Origin: Streptosporangium sp. NBC_01495 | GTDB taxonomy: Bacteria > Actinomycetota > Actinomycetes > Streptosporangiales > Streptosporangiaceae | Assembly: GCF_036250735.1 (NCBI RefSeq) | Contig: NZ_CP109430.1 | Coordinates: 2,852,001 to 2,916,000 of the forward strand | Reading direction: 5' to 3' | DNA length: 64,000 nucleotides | Position numbers and translations under genes: made by a program | The notes under the pieces: model-generated | What the model was told of the DNA's origin: nothing | Databases searched by the model: none | The model's input: only the letters and a program-made list of their open reading frames with translations | Part shown: positions 36,001 through 43,257 of the stretch, one piece after another | Layout of the letters: each line of letters starts with the position of its first letter | How positions within the stretch are numbered: the stretch's first letter is position 1

Positions 36001-38646
36001 CCCGGCCAGCGCGCCGGGGCTGGTCTTGGTGACGTTGTAGGAGGCGCCGGCGAGCGTGGCGTCCTCATCGTCGACGTTCCAGTCGGCCGAGCCGGCGACC
36101 TTGTCCCCGAGTTTGGTGACCGCATCGCCCAGGCGCCAGTACCCGGTGGGGGCGGCGTTGGCGATCACACTGCGGTAGCGAGAAGCAGTTGTGTAGGCAT
36201 AGACGGTGCAGGCGGTGCCCGCACCCGGCCCGCACACCTTCGTCAGGGCATCACCGGTATAGGAGTAGGTCCAGGTCAGCGGAGCCCCGCTGACGGGATC
36301 GGTGGACACCGCCGACACGTGGCCACCAGTCCAGGTGAAAGTCAGCGACCGCCCGCCGGGCGCGGTGACCTTGGACAGCTTCCCGTCCGGCCCATACGCC
36401 AGGTTCTGGGTGCGGTCCCGTCGGTCACTGACCTTGGTCAGCCGTCCGGCGGTGTCGAACCAGTAGGAGGTGGAGGACTTGTCCATCAGCCGCCAGCCGC
36501 CACCGGCGACATCGGCCATGGTGGCGTACATGCCCGGCGGCGGCGCGTACGTTCCGTCGCTCTTGGCCGCGAAGCGCACCTGGCGGCCATCGGGATAGGT
36601 GACCAGCAGCGTGGCGGTCTGTGGCTCGGGCAGCACCCGCATATCCCAGCGGGTGCTCCAGCCCGCACCGAACGCCCCATCCACCCGAGGGTCAAGACTG
36701 TTGTAGGTGCGGTTCACTGACAGCGGCAACCCGGCTGTGGTGACGGTGGCATCGGTGATCGACTGGGTGTAGTTGCCGCTCACGTAGTCAAAGTCGCTGC
36801 CGTTGGTTCTTGATGCCAGTAGCGAGTTGATGGTGCCCTGCTCTGGTGAGGTGGTGAAGGTCCGCCAGGGCGAGGTGACAGTCATGGAACCACCGGCGGC
36901 CTGGACGTACCAGGAGTAGGTCTCCCCCCACTTCAGCTTCCCCGCCGGCACCTGCCAGCTCCACGACTGATCCCAGCCTCCCGAGGCCTCGCACCAGTCC
37001 CAGTTTCCCGGGGTGCCCTTACACAGCTGGAACCAATACGACACCGCCAAAGTGGGATCGCCCGGCTTGGCGTAGGCCGACAGCGTCGGCTTCAGAGAAC
37101 CGACCTGGGTATTGTCCTCCGGTGAGGCCCACTGCCACAGCAGCACTTCCGTCTTCAGGGTCTGCCACGCCGACCAGGGGCCGGTCGGTGAACCGGTCGC
37201 CGCAGCCCAGCCCTGGATCCGCCACTGCACGGTCCAGCCGTCCGACAGCTCCCCTGAGGGTACGTCTATCCTGACCTGCGAACCTGAGGCGGCGGACGCG
37301 CCTGTTCCTCCCGACCAGATCAGCCCGGTTCCTTGTTCCGGCACGGTCGGGGCATGACGCACCTCCACGTTCACGCCCACAGTCCGCCCCTCGGGGTCGG
37401 TGACCTTCGCCGACAAACTCGGCGTCAACGACGACGTCGTCGATCCCTCCGACGACGACGTGGACGGGATCACCGTCAGGTTCGACACCGACGGCCTGGA
37501 GATGCTGACCTGCAGGGTCTGCCAGTCCGACCAGGCGCCGGTCACTGAACCGGTCGCTGCGGCCCGTCCCTGGATGCGCCACTGCACCGTCCAGCCGTCC
37601 GACAACTTCCCTGAGGGTACGTCTATCCTGACCTGCGAACCTGAGGCGCTGCTGGCGCCCGTTCCCGCCGACCAGATCGCCCCGGTGCCCTGTTCCGGCA
37701 GGGCCGGGTCGTGGCGGATCTCTACGTTCACGCCCACGGTGCGGCCCTCGGGGTCGGTCACCCGGGCTGACAGGCTCGGCGTCAACGATGAGGTCACCGC
37801 CCCACCCGGCACCGATCCGGACGGAGTCACCGTCAGGTTCGACACCGACGGCTTGGCGATGTTCACCTGCAGCGACTGCCAGGCCGACCACGGCCCCTCT
37901 CCATCACTCGCCGCGGCCCGCCCTTGGATGCGCCACTGCACCGTCCAACCATCCGACAGCTCCCCTGACGGCACATCTACCCTGACCTGCGAACCCGAGG
38001 CGTTACCCGCGCCCGTTCCCGCCGACCAAATCACTCCGGTGCCTTGAGCCGGCAGGGCCGGGTCGTGACGGATCTCCACGTTGATGCCCACAGTCCGGCC
38101 TTCAGGGTCGGTCACCCGGGCTGACAGGCTCGGCGTCAACGATGAGGTCACCGCCCCACCCTGCATCGATACCGACGGGGTCACCGTCAGGTTCGACACC
38201 GACGGCCCGGCCGCCAAGGCCGCTACCCGCGATGACTCCTCCGGGGAGGAGTGCCGCGTGTCTTTCGCAGCCATACTTTCCGCACCAGAAGGCTTGGGTA
38301 GGGGCGGAGGGGACTTCAGGCCGCCCTTGGCGGGCTCGTTCGTGAACTTGTGGCGCTTCTCCAAAGGAACTGCGTCCTTAGGCGGCTTCGGAGCATGTTT
38401 GGCCATCTCAAGATCGGCTCGTGTCGCCTCAGGAGGAACCAGGGACGGCAAACCAGCCGCGGAACCGGTCAACTGCTCAGGGGTGACCGGTTCGCCGTCA
38501 ATGAGCACGACCGGCGGCACCGCAGCCGCAGCCGCAGCGGGAAGTGCCTGAAACAGCAGCAGACCTGGCATCGCTGCGGCGATAACCGCCACCACCTGCC
38601 AGGCTCTACGGCCGACTGGACGCGGTCGCGACAGACTGCGGCGCAT
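30055..38646 (-). CDS. Giant secreted RHS/YD-repeat polymorphic toxin
   Basis: 2863 aa. Signal peptide at ~1-42; three tandem ~118-aa repeats at ~148-500 (PSVSNLTV...PEGRTVG...DGWTVQWRIQG); a divergent Trp-rich module to ~615; a DUF6531-like start of the RHS shell (DYVSGNYTQ, ~620); a LamG/concanavalin-like insert at ~821-1055; a long run of YD repeats (YDAAGN, YDALGR) to ~2400; the RHS core ending (YDPFGKPT, GYQGEYTDPDTGKVNMHARWY, YTYANASPLVHTDPSGH, ~2408-2490); a Pro/Lys linker (~2548-2605); and a C-terminal tip from ~2765 with KQDQHVPGTTEY and RIHAHPKGKEYP. The tip resembles type-50 polymorphic toxin domains, predicted nucleases of the EndoU/barnase-like group (moderate confidence). The RHS cage holds the toxic tip until delivery. 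The tip DNA is lower in GC than the shell. Confidence 0.93.
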   Translation of the reverse strand: MRRSLSRPRPVGRRAWQVVAVIAAAMPGLLLFQALPAAAAAAVPPVVLIDGEPVTPEQLTGSAAGLPSLVPPEATRADLEMAKHAPKPPKDAVPLEKRHKFTNEPAKGGLKSPPPLPKPSGAESMAAKDTRHSSPEESSRVAALAAGPSVSNLTVTPSVSMQGGAVTSSLTPSLSARVTDPEGRTVGINVEIRHDPALPAQGTGVIWSAGTGAGNASGSQVRVDVPSGELSDGWTVQWRIQGRAAASDGEGPWSAWQSLQVNIAKPSVSNLTVTPSGSVPGGAVTSSLTPSLSARVTDPEGRTVGVNVEIRHDPALPEQGTGAIWSAGTGASSASGSQVRIDVPSGKLSDGWTVQWRIQGRAAATGSVTGAWSDWQTLQVSISRPSVSNLTVIPSTSSSEGSTTSSLTPSLSAKVTDPEGRTVGVNVEVRHAPTVPEQGTGLIWSGGTGASAASGSQVRIDVPSGELSDGWTVQWRIQGWAAATGSPTGPWSAWQTLKTEVLLWQWASPEDNTQVGSLKPTLSAYAKPGDPTLAVSYWFQLCKGTPGNWDWCEASGGWDQSWSWQVPAGKLKWGETYSWYVQAAGGSMTVTSPWRTFTTSPEQGTINSLLASRTNGSDFDYVSGNYTQSITDATVTTAGLPLSVNRTYNSLDPRVDGAFGAGWSTRWDMRVLPEPQTATLLVTYPDGRQVRFAAKSDGTYAPPPGMYATMADVAGGGWRLMDKSSTSYWFDTAGRLTKVSDRRDRTQNLAYGPDGKLSKVTAPGGRSLTFTWTGGHVSAVSTDPVSGAPLTWTYSYTGDALTKVCGPGAGTACTVYAYTTASRYRSVIANAAPTGYWRLGDAVTKLGDKVAGSADWNVDDEDATLAGASYNVTKTSPGALAGTGDGAMRFAGTATSTYVKLPSGSINGRGELLSVEAWFKTTGSGTIIGYQNSAQSNFTPAVYVGTDGKLRGQFRTSATTPITSTAAVNNGAWHHVVLTGAENTQTLFLDGQVVGTLNGDITHLDQGEARVGYGHASSAWPATVTGTSAAAFPFAGEIDEVAVYSKPIGLAEVQTHYAARLAQPQMTTTTLPSGRTWATNTFSPDGGRLLTRIDHHGGIWKLGELTYAEDHETDSVNASAVVTDPQNGTLTYVSDAQRNHRMVSETDQLGKTTRYEYDTGGSLAKMTDRNGNVTKIFYDKRGNPTGQSTCRTEDNCNTTYLSYFANENDHFDPRNDQVTVHRDARSTSDSDTTYATTIEYTPQGEVITRTTPATPDFPAGRATRYVYTDGTEPAVGGGLTPAGLVESVKDARDKEITYRYSAAGDLAEQTSPSGLVVTFGYDALGRATSRTEVSAAHPAGVTTMFSYDGAGRLSTQTAPGVKNEVTNVTHTAKATYTYTADGDTLTETVADLTGGDAARTTTYTYDAKGRLETVTDPEGGVTRSTWDSTGARVSATDQLGTVFAYGYTKRGELTSTTIKNWTGSPLSPKPAQDVVLEARSYDDGGRLGGRADAMGRKTRYTYFADNRLSEVIGDDLLLNESTTTTADVVVQANTYDAAGNLIKQVTDDLVVGQDSGGEKVTTDYVYDAAGRLTSTTFDPAALGRKTAYTYDAAGNVTKETFTGAGSARTESTVYTYNALGLMAGQTVENGADDLVTTYTYDDRGLLTAAIDPRGNASGASAVDFTTTMRYDLAGRLVEAKAPQVTIEKNATASAGRPMVRYGYNSAGLATHAVDGEGRTITAAFDKAGRLTSTTSPSYTPPGGTALIPKISYGYDAAGQLTSVTDERNYVTSTTYDALGRAVKVTDPGPSGPGGTWTAEYNLRGEQLAAVDPTGARTEATYDGLGRQITATQIERKPTTAAHTTKLTYDAAGNLTKTVAPGPGSNTKTTNYVVNAAGQPTSISDPLTHASTFGYDILGRTVKVTDPLNNATEAEYDLAGRQIAAKDLTKIGATDTVVRTFGFGYDLAGNPTSTTSGEGRITRRTFDATDQMTSLIEPVAAGTTITSTFGYDATGARTRTTDGRGNATWTSYNTLGLVESVIEPATAAHPNASDRTWTSLYDAAGNTTATLQPGGVRIDRTFDQLNRLTKQTGSGASVTTPERNFTYDAADRITAVGDYTLEYNDRSLLTKVSKATNQVATYAYDASGNPTQRVDPTGTATYTWDVADRLNTATDPVTGRTWTYGYDNANRLTSKTSAAPVGTQTYGYDAVNRPTSQTVKNSSGTELAKIVYGWDKDDNLTSKTTTGTAGAGVNTYGYDHAGRLTSWTAPGGATTAYTWDEAGNRTGAGSDTFVYDQRNRLISGAGTDYTYTPRGTTATETKAGTTRTLAFDAFDRLVSDGEASYGYDALGRVTSRTKGAEQRRFVYSGLSNDIATIADGSNATLAKYGRGPSGGLLSLQEGAGPALATMSDQHGDLVATFSATALVDSVAYDPFGKPTHHTGTQRTLGYQGEYTDPDTGKVNMHARWYQPGTGAFTSRDDWTLAPTPSVQANRYTYANASPLVHTDPSGHAPCYSDTRSQAGQVPGMLMAPPMNPDSSGCPNNGKSGGTGPGTATPHPNSEPKNPPPSGGKNPPKPNPPKPTPPKPTPPPKPKPKPKPPNPPKPTPKPKPPKEKVYTTDELIEAHSPKTNVVNTVDSGGGGGGGEIDWKNPRDSGPGSNTEPVDYTPPISTNPPPPISPPLLEEPPPITDWWDYAAGIGDSLGDISRLSMGDVLALCGLGTQLPFGMCDMYEDQLKSRAEAGGYDPTSDSYNRGKGDGLTAAMALGGGRGGGRGGPQAPRGSTASPPISRQKQDQHVPGTTEYQKRLSNGTPTSHFNSRAEADAYAQHAWTHGTPVPGRNNVRDFDFGKPVGRGPNGGWQTTVRAHIDGAGRIHAHPKGKEYP
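37140..38205 (-). repeat. Three in-frame ~118-codon repeats in the RHS N-terminus
   Basis: Copies begin (minus strand) at 38205, 37851 and 37494, i.e. 354 and 357 bp apart, each opening with P-S-V-S-N-L-T-V. Identity between copies is high at the DNA level. They look like beta-sandwich surface modules and mark recent duplication. Confidence 0.9.
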
Positions 38647-39068
38647 ACGCCGTCACCCTCCGAACAAGTCAGCGCGAGAGCCAATCGCTCCCGCGTTACC
38701 CCAGCCCGCCACCAGTCCCGCAGCGGGGCTGGGGTCGACGGTTCGGAGCGCGCAACAAGCAAACGATCAGAAATTACCCATAGATCACTTAAGTGCGCAA
38801 GATCTACATAAGGAGCAAATAAAGGCTTTAAGGCTACGTTTGAGACGAAAGCATCCTGTATGCGTACACGTCCGACTTCTTTGGGTAATCGAATCTGAAC
38901 AGGTAAATACATCGCAGAGATAGTGTGCAGTGACGTTCCGCTCAAACGGTGAGGCCTGCGACCTGCCCGGACAAGACGGCTTTCAGGCCGCGTTCGACGG
39001 TGCTCATTCCGCGTGGACCGCGGCATGTCCGGATGTGGACGCGAACGAGAGACTCTCGCGAGCCGAGT
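38647..39068. other. Upstream region of the RHS gene
   Basis: About 420 bp with no supported gene. A stretch around 38760-38930 is AT-richer than the surroundings and likely carries the RHS promoter; GGAGG lies 10 nt before the RHS ATG. A short minus-strand frame over 38469-39026 is mostly a shadow of the RHS start. Confidence 0.45.
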
Positions 39069-39167
39069 CTCCCTGGATAAGTAGGGTTATCCGGGGAGTA
39101 TCGATATGATCTCCCCGGATAACCTCCGGGCAGAAGCCGGGCTAACGCTGGAAAACTCCCCGGATAA
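39069..39167. repeat. CTCCCCGGATAA repeat cluster
   Basis: Four 12-bp copies: CTCCCTGGATAA at 39069-39080 (one mismatch), its inverse TTATCCGGGGAG at 39087-39098, and CTCCCCGGATAA at 39111-39122 and 39156-39167. The second and third form a perfect inverted repeat around a 12-nt spacer. They sit ~100 bp before an integrase fragment and may be recombinase or regulator binding sites. Confidence 0.8.
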
Positions 39168-39272
39168 TAAGGGGGTTCTTGGGGTGACCGTGAGCACCAA
39201 CAACAAGATCAACAACGGTGGCAGGGTCACGACCGGCAATCAAGTTGATGATCACGATGGCGGGCGAGCGGT

Positions 39273-39613
39273 TTGATCGACAGTCGAATTGCCGATCGGG
39301 GTGGCTCTGGGGCGGGCAATGTGGTGGCGCTCCGGCCCGGCGTTGAGTTGGGATCGGTGGCGGCCGCCGCAGAGATGGCGCTGGCCGCGTTCGGCACGCA
39401 TCTCGATCGGTACGCGCTGGCGAAGAACACGGTGACCGCCTACCGGCGCCAGGTGTTGGCTTATCGGGAATGGTTGCTCGCGCGGGCGGCCGAGCACGCG
39501 GACGCGTTCGTCGACCTGGTCGGCGCCGAGGTCGCCGTCACCGCCTGGCGCCGGGGCGTCGCTGGCGACTACTCAGCAGGGATCTTTGACTCCATTCAGG
39601 AACGCAGCACTAG
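39273..39613 (+). pseudogene. Truncated tyrosine recombinase/integrase
   Basis: Only the N-terminal core-binding region is recognisable (FGTHLDRYALAKNTVTAYRRQVLAYREWL, roughly residues 40-70). Similarity fades after VTAWRR and the IS701 element cuts the frame at the CTAG at 39610. The catalytic R-H-R-Y half is absent and is not found beyond the IS. The start is uncertain (TTG 39273 or further upstream). A remnant of a mobile element or phage-type integrase. Confidence 0.65.
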
Positions 39614-41144
39614 CGGTGGTTTGTTAGATCAAGGTTGGTGCGGGTAGAGACCGGTATTTCCTGGTGGAGGGAGCCGGTGATGACCAAGCTGGTGCCGTGC
39701 CCATCCGCGCCGGGCCCGCTGGAGGACTACACGGCCCGCTTCGATGATCTGTTCTCGCATCTGGGGCAGCGGCGCGGGTTTCGCAAGTATCTGACCGGGT
39801 TGCTGGCCCCGCGCGAGCGGAACAAGACGCTGACCGCGCTGGCCGGGGCCGAGCCGGTGGTCGGGGCGCAGCACGCGGCGGTGCAGCGGCTGCAGTACTT
39901 CCTGTCCGAATCGTGCTGGGATCACGAGAGGATCAACGCCCGGCGGCTGGAGATACTGCGAGCCGATCCTGCCACCGCCCCGCACGCCGCTGGGGTGCTG
40001 ATCATCGATGACAGCGGAGACCGCAAGGACGGGACCGCGACCGCGCACGTGGGCCATCAGTGGCTGGGCCGCTACGGCAAGACCGACCGCGGGATCGTCA
40101 CCGTCACCACGCTCTGGGCCGACGAGCGCGTGTACTATCCGGTGCACGCGCAGCCCTACACCCCGGCCAAACACTTCCCCCACGGCCGCAACGACCCTGC
40201 CTTCCGCACCAAACTGGCGATCGGCGCTGAGCTGGCCCGCCAAGCCGGCCGGGCCGGATTCGCCTTCCGGGCGGTGACCGCCGACTGCGCCTACGGCGAC
40301 CAGGACGGATTTCGCGGCGAGTTGCGGACCGCCGGACTGCCGTTCGTCATGGCCCTCAAACCGCGCCACGGCACCTGGGGTTATCAGGACGCCTACACCC
40401 CCGTGGACGCCGCCCGCGAGGTGACCGGCGCCGGCCCGGACGATCCAGGAGACTGGGTCCAGGTGAGGCGGACCTTCCGCGACGGGCACACCGAATGCTG
40501 GTGGGCCGCCGATGCCAGGCTGGGCTGGTGGGGACCCGACGGGACGACCCGGCTGGTGGTGGCCACCCTCGATCCCGGCCTGCTGCCGGACAAGGCCACC
40601 TGGTACCTGGCCACCAACCTGCCCCGCCCGGGCGGCCCACGCGAGGCCGACAGCCCGCACCCGGCCGCCGACCTGGCCGAGATCGTGCGGATCTACGGGA
40701 TCCGCCACTGGATCGAGCAGTCCTACAAACAGGTCAAAGACGAACTGGGCTGGGCCGACTTCCAGGTCCGCTCCGATGTCGCGATCCGCCGCCACCAGAG
40801 TCTGGTCAACTGCGCCTTCTCCTTCTGCTGGCAGGTCTGGTTCACCGATCCGTCCCCACCGGGGCCGTCTTCGGACCCGTCGGTAGAGAGGGGGTGCCAC
40901 CAGCCAATCCCAGCAGCCACCGATGCCCCACCCTCACCCAGACACACCCGGCCCACCCCACCCAAGCTGGCCCTGCGCGCTGCGCGCCGTGCGAGCTTGG
41001 CTGGCCCCAGCGATCACGCTCGCGCGCTGGTGGCAGGCATGGTCCACCGCGCCCCCACCCGCTGAACTCCAAGAACTACTCAACGCGGTCAGCACCGGCT
41101 ACGGCCTCCACCTCTACCTCCCACCTTGATCTAACAAACCACCG
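39614..41144 (+). mobile_element. IS701-family insertion sequence, 1531 bp
   Basis: Perfect terminal inverted repeats: CGGTGGTTTGTTAGATCAAG from 39614 and its exact complement ending at 41144 (22 bp each with AGGT/ACCT). Both sides are flanked by CTAG (39610-39613 and 41145-41148), the 4-bp target duplication characteristic of IS701. The perfect ends and duplication indicate a recent insertion. Confidence 0.93.
39680..41129 (+). pseudogene. IS701-family transposase, frameshifted near the C-terminus
   Basis: Starts ATG 39680 behind GGAGGGAG. The main frame (to ~40920) is typical: LEDYTARFDDLFSHLGQRR at the start, GVLIIDDSGDRKDG (first catalytic Asp), AVTADCAYGDQDGF (second), and RHWIEQSYKQVKDELGWADFQ (catalytic Glu region). 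The expected C-terminal tail, SWPCALRAVRAWLAP...ELQELLNAVSTGYGLHLYLPP, lies in another frame from 40923 to 41129, while the original frame continues with unrelated residues to 41065. A one-base indel around 40920-40945, in a C/A-rich tract, explains this. The catalytic core is intact, so partial activity is possible. Confidence 0.8.
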
Positions 41145-41277
41145 CTAGCCGCCGCTCACCCGTCGCGAGACCTGTTCGGGGAGTCGGCCCGGCCGCTCGG
41201 TCGCACCTGGACCTGTCCGCCGTCCGCCGTCCACCGTCCGTCGTCGGACGGAGGCGGACGGGAGAGAAGGTCAGCGC

Positions 41278-42738
41278 TCAGCCGCAGCCCTCGGTGATCC
41301 CCTTGGGAGCGGTCGGGTCCGGTTTCGCCGCGGTGCTCGTCCCGGGGCGGGGGGTGCGGGTGGTCGTGGCCTTCGGGGTGGCGCTGGGGGCCGCGGTGGC
41401 GCTGAGGGGGCGCCGGGTGACGGCCGAGGTGCGCAGGGCCTTGGCGGTGACCGTGCGGATCTTGCTCCAGTCGGGGTAGCCGGTGTTGATCAGCGGCGGG
41501 ACGAACTGGACGCTGGTCACCTTCGCGTTCTTGACCTTCAGCGCCAGCGGGACCAGGTGCTCCAGCATCGGGCGCGGGATGTCGGTCCGCAGCAGTTCCT
41601 TGGTGGCCAGCGCGACCTGGTTGAACCGGGACAGCACGGTCGCCGGGTCCGACTGGGAGAGCAGGGCGCCCAGCACGCAGCGCTGGCGTCCCATCCGGGT
41701 GTAGTCGTCGCTGTTGGTGCGCGAGCGGGCGAACCACATCGCGTCGGCGCCGCGCAGCTTGCGGGTTCCGGCCTTGACCAGGCCCTCGTTGTACTTGCCG
41801 AAGACCACGTCCTGGGGAACCGTCAGCATCACGCCACCGATCGCGTCGATCAGCCGGGCGAAGCCCCACATGTTGACGAGGGCGTACCAGTCGATCTTCA
41901 GGCCCAGCGTGTAGCCGACCGTGTCGATGAGCGTCTTGGTGCCCTGGCCCTTGCGGCCCCCGAAGATCTCCGGGTGCGAGTCGGCGTACTCCCAGACCGC
42001 GAAGAGCAGATCCTCGCGTGAGCCGTCGGGGTTGGCCGGGAGCCGGAACCCGTCGGGGAAGCGTTTCGCCATGGGGGAGCCCGGGACGAAGCGGACGTTC
42101 TCCAGGTTGCGCGGCAGGCTCAGCAGCACGGTGCTGCCGGTCTTGACGTCGATGCTGGCCACGTTGATGCTGTCGGTCCGCACGCCCTCCCGGTGGGTGT
42201 CGGCGTCGCCGCCCAGCAGCAGGATGTTCACCCGGTTACGGCCCGCCCACGGGTCATCCTCGCCGCCCCCGCTGCTCGCGGGACGTGGTGTGGACGGGGC
42301 GCTGAAGATGTCGTCCACCGCCGACTGCGAGGCCGCCACGTACTGCCCGACCAGGCCGAACGGCAGGAGCACGGCCACCGCGAGCATTCCCGCCACGCCT
42401 CCGGCGACCGCCTGTCCCGTACTGGGCAGCGTGCCGGGGTTCATCACCACGAACGAGTGCACGATCAGTGCGAACCAGGCGGCGCCGAGCGCGAGGGAGG
42501 CCACCACCGTGACGCCGGTCAATCCGGAGGAGGCGATCAGCTGCCCCGCGAGGGCGGCGAGATCGGAGGTGAGCCCGACCCAGAGCAGGGCCAGCAGCAG
42601 CACCGTGTACGCGCACAGGATCGCCAGCCCCGTCCTGCGCCATCCGGCGCGCAGATGCGCGGCGCCCGGGGCGATGGCGGCCAGTGCCGTCCAGCCGATG
42701 ACCGCACCGACGCCGGGCGGCTTTGATCTGTCCCGCAA
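41278..42738 (-). CDS. LytR-CpsA-Psr (LCP) family protein
   Basis: About 486 aa from a TTG at 42738 (GAGGAAACGGGGAG just before it); the frame is open to ATG 42855, but the extra residues are not membrane- or family-like. Three or more membrane segments (LAILCAYTVLLLALLWVGL, the GVTVVASLALGAAWFALIV region, GMLAVAVLLPFGLVGQYV) precede an extracellular LCP domain: NILLLGGDADTHREGVRTDSI, VLLSLPRNLENV, and GARKLRG-like/ARSRTNSDDYTRMGRQ, the Arg/Asp-rich pyrophosphate-binding site. LCP enzymes transfer polymers (teichoic acid, arabinogalactan-type or capsule) from lipid carriers to peptidoglycan. More N-terminal helices than the usual single anchor. A Thr/Pro tail closes the protein. Confidence 0.88.
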   Translation of the reverse strand: MRDRSKPPGVGAVIGWTALAAIAPGAAHLRAGWRRTGLAILCAYTVLLLALLWVGLTSDLAALAGQLIASSGLTGVTVVASLALGAAWFALIVHSFVVMNPGTLPSTGQAVAGGVAGMLAVAVLLPFGLVGQYVAASQSAVDDIFSAPSTPRPASSGGGEDDPWAGRNRVNILLLGGDADTHREGVRTDSINVASIDVKTGSTVLLSLPRNLENVRFVPGSPMAKRFPDGFRLPANPDGSREDLLFAVWEYADSHPEIFGGRKGQGTKTLIDTVGYTLGLKIDWYALVNMWGFARLIDAIGGVMLTVPQDVVFGKYNEGLVKAGTRKLRGADAMWFARSRTNSDDYTRMGRQRCVLGALLSQSDPATVLSRFNQVALATKELLRTDIPRPMLEHLVPLALKVKNAKVTSVQFVPPLINTGYPDWSKIRTVTAKALRTSAVTRRPLSATAAPSATPKATTTRTPRPGTSTAAKPDPTAPKGITEGCG

Positions 42739-42999
42739 CTGCTCCCCGTTTCCTCGCGCTTGACCGCCGCAGGGAGATGGTAGGGGGGCGAAACCCGGTC
42801 GCGGGCGACAAGTTGGTGAACAGCTCGGGAAGCTAATACGCCTATATCGCATCATTTCTACTGCAATAAGTTTCGATCATGGTTTTCACCGAGATCAAAT
42901 GACGGTGTCGCCACGGTGATCCTCGACCGGCCCGCACCGGCTCGGCGCCACCGGGGGGCGTCACGGCCCTCCCGGAGAAACGCCCGGCACCCCTTCACC

Positions 43000-43230
43000 G
43001 GGAGGTCCCGACGCGGCCGGACTCCCGGTTCTCTCCCCGCAGGGTCTCGACGCGGCGGATCGAACGCCCGGTTCCCTCCGGGGAGGTCCCGACGTGGCGG
43101 ACCGAGATGCCCGGCTCTCTTTTCTGGGAGGTCCCGACGCGGCCGGACTCCCGGTTCTCTCCCCGCGGGGTCCCGGCACGGCGGATCGAACGCCCGCTTC
43201 CCCCGTCGGGGAGGTCCCGATGCGGCCGGA
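43000..43230. repeat. 126-bp direct repeat with inner sub-repeats
   Basis: GGGAGGTCCCGACGCGGCCGG-type units begin at 43000, 43081, 43126 and 43209. The segment starting 43000 recurs at 43126 (126 bp apart) over about 80 bp with few changes. It fills the gap 42856-43257, which otherwise holds no gene. Confidence 0.85.
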
Positions 43231-43233
43231 CAA

Positions 43234-43250
43234 TTCGTACGAACTACCCT
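43234..43250 (+). promoter_or_regulatory. Palindrome plus -10 element of a leaderless promoter
   Basis: TTCGTACGAA, a perfect 10-bp palindrome, lies at 43234-43243 and abuts TACCCT at 43245-43250, a -10-like hexamer ending 7 nt before the ATG of the hydrolase gene. No ribosome site is present, consistent with a leaderless mRNA. The palindrome is well placed as an operator. Confidence 0.45.
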
Positions 43251-43257
43251 GACCGTC

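Noticed and set aside
39184-39276. 30-codon frame ending on the putative TTG start of the integrase remnant
   Set aside because: Low-complexity Asn/Gly-rich peptide, no ribosome site and a degraded downstream gene; too weak to call.
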